Shown one piece after another: positions 6,626 through 12,347 of a stretch of 13,381 bases of DNA (position 1 is the stretch's first letter; each line of letters opens with the position of its first letter). The translations under genes and the position numbers were made by a program. The notes under the pieces were generated by a model that did not search any database, was not told where the DNA came from, and was given only the letters and a program-made list of their open reading frames with translations. The stretch comes from DATIKM01 sp035477595 (GTDB lineage: Bacteria > Armatimonadota > Chthonomonadetes > Chthonomonadales > CAJBBX01): positions 1-13,381 of the forward strand of contig DATIKM010000005.1 of the NCBI GenBank assembly GCA_035477595.1, given 5' to 3'.

Positions 6626-9142
6626 TCAACTGCGCCACAGGATGCGCCGCTCCTCCAGCGGGCAGAGGGCGGCCCGGTGGAAGGGGCGGACGCGCGGCGT
6701 GTAGTGGGAGGCGGGCCGGTCGACATCCGCCTCCGCCGCGTAGACGTACCCTTCGACGGCGCCGGGTATGGGCGCGCCCGGCTCCATCACGATGCGCTCC
6801 GCCGGCCAGCCCTCCACGGCGTCCGCATAGAGCTCCACCACGGCGCGCGACGCGCCAACGTCGCCGAGGTAGACCTGCACCTCGTGGCGCCGCCTGCCTT
6901 CGCTGTGGCTGATGCGCATATCGCCGAAGCGCACGCCCTTCCACGCGTCGCGCACTGCCCGTGACCACTCCTCCAGCTCAGCGCCAAGCGCGCCAAGCTC
7001 GGCCGCCCGCCGGCGGTAGCGTTCCGCGGCCGGCAGATACGCGCTCTCGACATACTCCGCGAGCATCCGGTGGCTGCTGAAGCGCGCCGTAAGCGCGCAC
7101 ATGCTGAGGCGCACGCGCTCGATCCATCGCTTCGGAAGACCGTTCTCATCGCGGTCGTAGAACGCCGGCACGACCTCGCTCTCGAGAATCGCGTACAGGC
7201 GCTCCGCCGTCAGGCGATCCCAGGCCGGATCGTCGTGCTCCTCGCCGTCTCCGAGCGCCCAGCCGAGATCGGGGTCGTGCGCCTCAGCCCACCATCCGTC
7301 CAGCTCCGAGACGTTCAGCCCTCCGTTGACGAGCACCTTCATGCCGCTCGTCCCGCACGCCTCCCACGGCCGGCGCGGCGTGTTGATCCAGACATCCACA
7401 CCGGCCACGAGATGGCGCGTCAGGGCGATGTCATAGTCCGCCAGGAAGACCACGCGGTCGCATACGTGCGGCTGGGCGGCGAACCGCGCGATCTGCTGCA
7501 CGAGGCGCTTGCCTTCGCCATCGTTCGGGTGCGCCTTGCCCGCGACGATGAGCTGCACGGGCCGGTCGGCGCTGGCCAACAGCCGTGCCAACCGCTCGGG
7601 ATCCGAGAGGAGCAGCGTGGGCCGCTTGTAGGTGGCGAACCGTCGGGCGAAGCCGAGGGTGAGTGCGTTCGGGTCCAGCGCCTGCCGCGCCGCATCAGAC
7701 TCCTCCTCCGGCGCGCCGGCCTGGCGGAGCTGCCGCTGCAGCCGGCGGCGAACATACTTCACCAGTTCCATCCGGCCCCCGCATCGGAACTCCCAGAGCG
7801 TCGTATCGGGCAGGGAGTCGACCGTCAGCTCGTGCCGCTCGTCCTGGTCCAGCCAGTGTGCGGTATCGCAGGCGCGCTCCCACAGCGCAGAAGCGCGCTG
7901 CGAGTCCCACGAAGGCACATGGACGCCGTTCGTCACGTGTCCAATAGGCGTCTCGCGCACTGGCCAGCCAGGGAACAGCGGGGCGAAGATGCGACGGCTC
8001 ACCTCACCGTGGAGCTGGCTCACGGCGTTCACGACGCCGCTGCCGCGCAGAGCGAGGTACGCCATGTTCAGCGCTTCGTTCGGGTTGCCGTCGTCCATCC
8101 GCCCGAGGGCCAGGAGGTCACCCACGCTCACGCCGACGGTCGAGGCGAAGTGCGCCACGTAGCGCTGGACGAGAGAGGGATGGAAGCGGTCGAATCCCGC
8201 GGCGACCGGCGTGTGGGTGGTGAACACGTTGCCGGCCCTTGTGGCCCGGAGCGACTCCGCGAAGGTGCGCCCCGTGCGCTGCTGGAACGCGCGAGCTCTC
8301 GCGAGCACCACGAGGGCGGCGTGCCCCTCGTTCAGGTGGCAGACCTCCGGGTCGATGCCCAGCTCCTCCAGCACGCGCCAGCCCCCGAACCCGAGCGCCG
8401 CTTCCTGAATGAACCGCTTCTCGGGCTCCGACGGGTAGAGGTTCGCGGTAATCGCGCGGTCCCACGGGCTGTTCAGAGGGTCGTTGCTGTCCAGCAGGTA
8501 GAGCCGTACGCGCCCGACGACTGCCTGCCACACGCGCAGCATGAGGGTGCGGCCGGGCAGCGAGAGCGGCACCCTGAGCCAGCCGCCGTCAGGGTCGTGC
8601 ACCGGGAGCACAGGCAGACTGACCGGGTCGTTGTAGGGGAGCGCCTCGATCTGCCGGTAGTCCGCGTCTATTACCTGGTGAAAGTAGCCCTGCTGGTAGA
8701 GGATGCCGATGCCCACCAGCGGCACGCCCATGTCGCTCGCCGTCTTCAGGTGGTCGCCAGCCAGGATGCCGAGACCGCCGGAGTAGATGGGGAGCGCCTC
8801 GCTCAGGCCGAACTCCATGCTGAAGTAGGCCACCGGACGCAGGGCGCCGGGCGCGTGGCACCTCTGATACCAGGTCTCGCGCTCGAGGTCCCGCCGCCGG
8901 CTGCGGAGCGCCTCGCGCATTTCCGCGAGTAGCGCGTGGTTCCGCGCGGCCTTCGCGAGGCATTCCTCGCTCGCGTTCTGCAGGATCATGTAGGGGTTGC
9001 CGGTGCGCTCCCACGCCTCGGCGTCGATGTGCTCCCAGAGGGTGTCGGACCGCTGGCTTCCCACCCAGCGCAGGTCCATCGCGAGTTCCATGAGGCCCTC
9101 GAGCCCATCCGGCATCGCGCGGTTCAGGAAGGGGGTCATCAT
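6626..9142 (-). CDS. glgP: Alpha-glucan (glycogen) phosphorylase, GT35, DUF3417-containing type
   Basis: An 838-residue phosphorylase that releases glucose 1-phosphate from glycogen or maltodextrins in the cytoplasm, using pyridoxal phosphate. The N-terminal ~110 residues match the DUF3417 region found in the shorter alpha-glucan phosphorylase subfamily (ELAMDLRW, IDAEAWERTGNPYMIL). The catalytic core shows FSMEFGLSEALPIYSGGLGILAGD (split around 118), HLNEGHAAL at 269-277, FTTHTPVAAG at 307-316, GHVTNGVHVPSW at 401-412, GFARRFATYKRP at 497-508 and EACGTSGMK at 594-602, where K602 is the expected pyridoxal phosphate lysine. The length matches this subfamily. ATG 9142 has GGAGG 9 bases upstream; a second ATG follows directly. 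It starts 37 bases after the glycerate kinase stop with no promoter visible between, so read-through from the nadK promoter is plausible. Confidence 0.96.
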   Translation of the reverse strand: MMTPFLNRAMPDGLEGLMELAMDLRWVGSQRSDTLWEHIDAEAWERTGNPYMILQNASEECLAKAARNHALLAEMREALRSRRRDLERETWYQRCHAPGALRPVAYFSMEFGLSEALPIYSGGLGILAGDHLKTASDMGVPLVGIGILYQQGYFHQVIDADYRQIEALPYNDPVSLPVLPVHDPDGGWLRVPLSLPGRTLMLRVWQAVVGRVRLYLLDSNDPLNSPWDRAITANLYPSEPEKRFIQEAALGFGGWRVLEELGIDPEVCHLNEGHAALVVLARARAFQQRTGRTFAESLRATRAGNVFTTHTPVAAGFDRFHPSLVQRYVAHFASTVGVSVGDLLALGRMDDGNPNEALNMAYLALRGSGVVNAVSQLHGEVSRRIFAPLFPGWPVRETPIGHVTNGVHVPSWDSQRASALWERACDTAHWLDQDERHELTVDSLPDTTLWEFRCGGRMELVKYVRRRLQRQLRQAGAPEEESDAARQALDPNALTLGFARRFATYKRPTLLLSDPERLARLLASADRPVQLIVAGKAHPNDGEGKRLVQQIARFAAQPHVCDRVVFLADYDIALTRHLVAGVDVWINTPRRPWEACGTSGMKVLVNGGLNVSELDGWWAEAHDPDLGWALGDGEEHDDPAWDRLTAERLYAILESEVVPAFYDRDENGLPKRWIERVRLSMCALTARFSSHRMLAEYVESAYLPAAERYRRRAAELGALGAELEEWSRAVRDAWKGVRFGDMRISHSEGRRRHEVQVYLGDVGASRAVVELYADAVEGWPAERIVMEPGAPIPGAVEGYVYAAEADVDRPASHYTPRVRPFHRAALCPLEERRILWRS

Positions 9143-9179
9143 CGGCGTGCGCCTCCAAGCGGGTTCTGGAGCCTCGCAC

Positions 9180-10547
9180 TCAGGCGGGGCGCCGGACGAC
9201 GATCGCCAGGTCTCCCACGTTGGCGCCGGTCGGCCCCGTCGTGACGAGCGCGCTGGCGGCGGTCAGGTAGGTGCAGGCATCGTTGGACTCCAGGGCAGCG
9301 GCCGCGTTGGCGCCAGCGGCCCGGCCCGCCTCCGCGGTGCGGCCATCGACCAACCCGCCGGCAGCGTCCGTGGGGCCGTCTGTGCCATCGGTTCCTGCAG
9401 CCAGCAGCGCCACGCCCTCCGCGCCGTCGAGCACGATGGCGGCGGCAACGGCGATCTCCTGGCTCCGGCCGCCCCGCCCGGCGCCGCGCACCGTGACCGT
9501 CGTCTCGCCGCCCGCGATCAGGCAGTCCGGGCCGCCGTGGCGACTTGTGCGCGGCAGGTCCCGCGCCATGGCGCCGAGGAGCGCTCCGACGTCACGCGCC
9601 TCGCCGCTCAGCGAGCCGGTCAGGACCGCCGGCCGCAGCCCAAGCCGCCGGGCTTCCTCCCGCGCGGCGTCGAGCGCGGTCCAGAGATCGCCGATGACGG
9701 TCTCCGTGACGCGGCCTGCGTCGTCGGTCGGCGGCCCAGCGGTCGGGGTGGCGCGGTGCAGCGCCTCCAGGACGGCGGGCGGCGTCCGCCCGAGGAGGCC
9801 TCGCCGGCCAAGCACCTCCCTGGCGCGGGCGCCATCTGGCGGGACCTCGAGGTGGCAGGGGCCGGAGCCGATAACGGCGAGCGGGCTGCCAATCACGTCG
9901 GACACGGCCAGGCAGGCGACGCGCGCCGGCGACGCGGCCCGTGCCAGTCCCCCTGCCTTCAGGCGCGAGAGACAGGCGCGCACCGCGTTCAGCTCCTGGA
10001 TGGGCGCCCCGGCCTCGAGCATCATCTGCGTCACGCAGGCCAGATCCTCCAGGGAGACTCCGTCGACCGGAAGCTCCATGAGAGAGGAGGCGCCGCCGCT
10101 CAGCAGGCAGAGCAGCAGGTCGCGCTCGCACAGCCCGCGCACGAGCCCGTGAGCGGCCGCGCCGGCCTCCGCGCTGCGCCGGTCGGGCGTGGGGTGACCC
10201 GCCTCAAGGACTGGCAGCGCGCCCACGGCGTTCCCATGGCCATCCTTCGTGATCACCAGGCCGCCGGCGACGAGGGGACCGACCGCTTCCATCGCAGCCG
10301 CGGCCATTGGAGCCGCCGCCTTGCCCACCGCAAGCAGGTGCACCGCGTCGATGCCACGCAGCGGCACGTGTGCGCTGCCGGCGACGAGTGCGTCGTCCTC
10401 GGTGCGGAGCGCTGCGCGGACCAGGCCGTCCGCGCGCACCGCGCCCAGAGCGGTCCCGTAGACCGCCATCGCGCAGCGGCCGGCAGGCGTCCGCGCCGCA
10501 GCCGGCGTGCATGGTATGCCGGCGGTCTCTGCGAGCCGGCGCCTCAT
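9180..10547 (-). CDS. Glycerate 2-kinase, MOFRL/DUF4147 family
   Basis: A 455-residue class of glycerate kinase that phosphorylates D-glycerate, usually to 2-phosphoglycerate, feeding lower glycolysis. The N-terminal DUF4147 domain shows HLLAVGKAAAPM (70-81), ITKDGHG (99-105), EAGHPTPD (115-122), LLSGGASSL (148-156) and NAVRACLSRLKAGGLA (187-202). The C-terminal MOFRL domain shows IAGGETTVTV (344-353), GGRSQEIAVAAA (359-370), GTDGTDGPTDAAGGLVD (385-401) and TGPTGANVGDL (437-447). The frame is open much further upstream (to 11342) but that part lies over nadK in another frame. The ATG at 10547 overlaps the nadK TGA as ATGA, pointing to translational coupling. ATG 10469 is an alternative, since the recognisable domain begins there, but it has no ribosome site. 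Confidence 0.93.
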   Translation of the reverse strand: MRRRLAETAGIPCTPAAARTPAGRCAMAVYGTALGAVRADGLVRAALRTEDDALVAGSAHVPLRGIDAVHLLAVGKAAAPMAAAAMEAVGPLVAGGLVITKDGHGNAVGALPVLEAGHPTPDRRSAEAGAAAHGLVRGLCERDLLLCLLSGGASSLMELPVDGVSLEDLACVTQMMLEAGAPIQELNAVRACLSRLKAGGLARAASPARVACLAVSDVIGSPLAVIGSGPCHLEVPPDGARAREVLGRRGLLGRTPPAVLEALHRATPTAGPPTDDAGRVTETVIGDLWTALDAAREEARRLGLRPAVLTGSLSGEARDVGALLGAMARDLPRTSRHGGPDCLIAGGETTVTVRGAGRGGRSQEIAVAAAIVLDGAEGVALLAAGTDGTDGPTDAAGGLVDGRTAEAGRAAGANAAAALESNDACTYLTAASALVTTGPTGANVGDLAIVVRRPA

Positions 10548-11446
10548 AGCGGGCTTGCGCGGTCGTCCGCCCGCGGGAGGCCGTTCTCGCGGCCGCCCCA
10601 GAGCAGGCGCTCGCGCACCTTGCGGTAGAAGGAGGATCGGTTCTGCACCACCATGCGCGCGGCGAACTCGGCGCACCGCACCTCCACGCGATCGCCGGCA
10701 GCCAGCGCCTGCAGGGCGTCGCTGTCGGCGGAGAACAGCATCTCGCCGCCGTCGGACTCCACGGTAATGTGGATGACCTCGTCGGCGGGCGCGACGAGAG
10801 AACGTGCGGCCAGCGTGTGAGGGCAGATGGGAACCACGGCCAGCGCGTACACCGTCGGCTCGATGAGCGGCCCTCCTGCGGAGAGCGCGTAGCCCGTCGA
10901 GCCCGTGGGCGTTGCCACCACGACGCCGTCCGCCGGGTAGGTCGCCACTTCCTCCGATCCGAACGCGACCTGGATGTTCGACAACCGCGCGCGCGCGCCC
11001 TTGTTCAGCACCACATCGTTTAGCCCGACCGCGCTGTGGATGGGCCGGCCGTCCCGATACACGGTGCCGCGGAGCATCATGCGCTCCTGCACGGTGATAC
11101 GGCCCGCGAGGATCTCGTCGAGCTGTGCGAACAGGTCCTCGGGCAGCGCCTCGGCGATGAACCCGAAGCGCCCCATATGGACGCCGAGGATCGGAATGCC
11201 GTGGGGAGAGGCCAGGTGGCTTGCCGCGAGGATCGTGCCGTCGCCGCCGAGCGTGACCATCAGGTCGACGCCAGTCAGTTCTTCGCTGCAGACGGAGCGA
11301 ACCCCTTGGCCGAGGCGGCCCGCGTAGGCGGCGTCCGCGCATACCGAGACGCCCCGGCTACAAAGCCAGCCGATGACCTCGCGGGCGAAGACGTGCGCTT
11401 CCGGGCGCGTGGGGTGAACGATCAGCCCGATGGATCGGGGTGCCAT
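10544..11446 (-). CDS. nadK: NAD kinase
   Basis: A 300-residue ATP- or polyphosphate-dependent NAD kinase making NADP in the cytoplasm. Diagnostic motifs are LGGDGTIL at 66-73, the substrate-loop segment GVHMGRFGFIAE at 88-99, GLNDVVLNKGA at 141-151 and the glycine-rich DGVVVATPTGSTGYALSAGG at 173-192. The histidine at 90 replaces the asparagine seen in enterobacterial enzymes; a histidine here is also found in Bacillus-type NAD kinases, so it is not a defect. ATG 11446 has GGGAG 7 bases upstream. An extended -10 promoter lies at 11518-11526, with a GC-rich structured leader between it and the start. The stop overlaps the start of the glycerate kinase gene as ATGA. Residues 285-300 are an unremarkable polar tail. 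Confidence 0.97.
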   Translation of the reverse strand: MAPRSIGLIVHPTRPEAHVFAREVIGWLCSRGVSVCADAAYAGRLGQGVRSVCSEELTGVDLMVTLGGDGTILAASHLASPHGIPILGVHMGRFGFIAEALPEDLFAQLDEILAGRITVQERMMLRGTVYRDGRPIHSAVGLNDVVLNKGARARLSNIQVAFGSEEVATYPADGVVVATPTGSTGYALSAGGPLIEPTVYALAVVPICPHTLAARSLVAPADEVIHITVESDGGEMLFSADSDALQALAAGDRVEVRCAEFAARMVVQNRSSFYRKVRERLLWGGRENGLPRADDRASPL

Positions 11447-11473
11447 CGCGACGCTCCCTCGGCGGCGCGCCGG

Positions 11474-11505
11474 GCGCGCCGGTGCGGCCGGAGGAGCCGG
11501 CGCGC
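11474..11505 (-). other. Stem-loop in the nadK leader
   Basis: A perfect 9-bp inverted repeat (GCGCGCCGG at 11474-11482, CCGGCGCGC at 11497-11505) with a 14-base loop occupies most of the predicted 5' leader, between the -10 box and the GGGAG of nadK. Two GGCGCGCC octamers (11464-11471 and 11473-11480) overlap it. It matches no riboswitch that I recognise; it may only affect mRNA stability or translation. Confidence 0.45.
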
Positions 11506-11517
11506 GGCTCGCCTGGC

Positions 11518-11526
11518 ATTATACCA
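11518..11526 (-). promoter_or_regulatory. Extended -10 promoter for nadK
   Basis: On the minus strand the sequence TGGTATAAT is a perfect TGn extended -10 element with a consensus TATAAT hexamer. No good -35 hexamer stands 16-18 bases upstream, which is usual for extended -10 promoters. Transcription would start near 11510, giving a leader of about 65 bases before the nadK ATG. In a GC-rich sequence such a hexamer in an intergenic gap is unlikely to be chance. Confidence 0.75.
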
Positions 11527-11556
11527 GACCGATCTGGAGCGGGGCGGGCGAAGAGC

Positions 11557-11580
11557 GGGCCGGCGAGCGGTCGCCGGCCC
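11557..11580 (-). terminator. Strong hairpin after the zinc-finger gene, likely terminator
   Basis: GGGCCGGCGA and TCGCCGGCCC form a perfect 10-bp stem with a 4-base loop, 36 bases downstream of the zinc-finger gene stop and upstream of the nadK promoter. The downstream minus-strand tail GCTCTTCG is only weakly T-rich, so it is not a textbook intrinsic terminator, but its place between two transcription units fits that role. Confidence 0.5.
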
Positions 11581-11616
11581 CGAGAGGGATGGGGGTCTGC
11601 CGCCACACCGGCGCCG

Positions 11617-11892
11617 CTACATCCCCCGCTTCAGGTCGTACACGGGGACCACCGCGACAGCGTCTGGCTGAGATCCATTGCGCACCGCAGCCAGTACGCG
11701 CTCCGTCGTTCCTAGCGTGAACGATGTCTCGCCGCAGATGGTACAGACCTCCGCGGGCACGTTGCGGAGCAGGGCGTAGCCGCTCGCCGAGCTTGGCAGG
11801 GCCAGGGAGACTGCGCGCTCGTCGCAGAGTCCGCCGCACACAGCACAGGTGGACCATCCAGGCATGGGCGCGTGCTCTGTCCGGTCGGCCAT
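11617..11892 (-). CDS. YgiT/MqsA-type zinc-finger protein, apparently orphan
   Basis: A 91-residue protein with two CxxC pairs (C16-C19 and C50-C53) spaced as in the YgiT-type zinc finger, the N-terminal metal-binding domain of MqsA-like antitoxins. The segment NVPAEVCTICGE at 44-55 is typical of that family. It lacks the C-terminal helix-turn-helix of full MqsA, so it is the short form; such short proteins are often found beside small toxin-like genes. No toxin-sized gene is visible on either side, so here it looks solitary. ATG 11892 has AGGAGG 9 bases upstream; the open frame continues upstream to 12090, but that extension is arginine-rich and lies over repeats. A TACAAT box at 11925-11930 sits 32 bases before the start. 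DNA binding or a toxin link is only inference. Confidence 0.8.
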   Translation of the reverse strand: MADRTEHAPMPGWSTCAVCGGLCDERAVSLALPSSASGYALLRNVPAEVCTICGETSFTLGTTERVLAAVRNGSQPDAVAVVPVYDLKRGM

Positions 11893-11912
11893 GTTGATAG
11901 TCCTCCTCCCAT

Positions 11913-11946
11913 GCAGGCGCACCGATTGTAGCGGATGCGCGCCTGC
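11913..11946. promoter_or_regulatory. Inverted repeat bracketing the zinc-finger gene -10 box, possible operator
   Basis: GCAGGCGC (11913-11920) and GCGCCTGC (11939-11946) are perfect 8-bp inverted repeats separated by 18 bases, with the TACAAT box inside the spacer. This geometry suits a repressor site, and MqsA-type proteins often autoregulate, but the repeats do not match the known MqsA operator. Confidence 0.35.
11925..11930 (-). promoter_or_regulatory. -10 box for the zinc-finger gene
   Basis: TACAAT on the minus strand matches the sigma-70 -10 hexamer at 5 of 6 positions and lies 32 bases before the ATG at 11892. No clear -35 hexamer or TGn extension accompanies it, so activity may be weak or need an activator. 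Confidence 0.45.
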
Positions 11947-11975
11947 GTCGCGCCCGCACTCGTGCGGGATTCCGC

Positions 11976-12019
11976 CGCCGCAGAGCGGCCCGTACGCCGC
12001 AGAGCGGCCCGTACGCCGC
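11976..12019. repeat. 19-bp tandem repeat, about 2.3 copies
   Basis: The unit CGCCGCAGAGCGGCCCGTA occurs perfectly at 11976-11994 and 11995-12013 and is followed by a 6-base partial third copy. It lies upstream of the zinc-finger gene promoter. The exact identity of the copies suggests recent duplication or slippage, or paired protein-binding sites. Confidence 0.85.
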
Positions 12020-12274
12020 CGAGGCGCGCCGCCGCCGCACTGGCGACTACAGGAGCCTGGAGCACGGCAGACCCACCGTCTGGCACGCAAAACGACCCAC
12101 AGCGAATCGCCTCGAGAGAGGAACGCGCAAGCCTCCGGCGATCGCGGAGGTCATGACCCAAGCGCTCGGCGAAGGCTTACAGGACGGCGGTCGGCAATGG
12201 GGGGCGACGCTCCTTTGGAAGGGGCTGCCGGGGGGAGGGGCTCATACAACGCCCCATCCCTCCGGTGTGGAGCA

Positions 12275-12303
12275 TTGACGCGCAAGCGCTCTTTCGATAT
12301 ATT
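12275..12303 (+). promoter_or_regulatory. Sigma-70 promoter for the secreted-protein gene
   Basis: TTGACG (12275-12280) and TATATT (12298-12303) are separated by exactly 17 bases, each matching the housekeeping consensus at 5 of 6 positions. Transcription would start near 12310, giving a leader of about 38 bases before the ATG at 12348. The AT-rich stretch is conspicuous against the GC-rich surroundings. Confidence 0.75.
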
Positions 12304-12347
12304 GCCACGAGTGCGAATCGCTGGTCTCTCGGAGAGGAGACGCGACC

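Larger units (their letters stand above)
11893..12347. other. 455-base divergent intergenic region
   Basis: No gene with credible composition lies here on either strand; the open frames crossing it are arginine/alanine-rich shadows. It holds the -10 box of the zinc-finger gene (11925-11930), an inverted repeat around that box (11913-11946), a second palindrome (11953-11968), a 19-bp tandem repeat (11976-12019), a short CCTCCG/CGGAGG inverted repeat (12132-12150) and the promoter of the plus-strand secreted-protein gene (12275-12303). I see nothing identifiable in about 12020-12131 or 12151-12270. Confidence 0.7.

Noticed and set aside
7070..8932. A 620-residue plus-strand open frame
   Set aside because: It is antisense to glgP, whose motifs are unmistakable; the product shows no domain and has shadow-like composition.
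10548..11342. In-frame upstream extension of the glycerate kinase to 720 residues
   Set aside because: The extension lies over nadK in another frame and is Arg/Gly-rich. The ATGA overlap at 10544-10547 is a much better start.
11893..12090. N-terminal extension of the zinc-finger protein with extra cysteines
   Set aside because: The extra segment is translated from repeats and promoter elements; the ATG at 11892 has a well-placed AGGAGG.
12132..12150. CCTCCG/CGGAGG inverted repeat as a terminator
   Set aside because: Only six pairs, no T-run, and no gene ends nearby on either strand.
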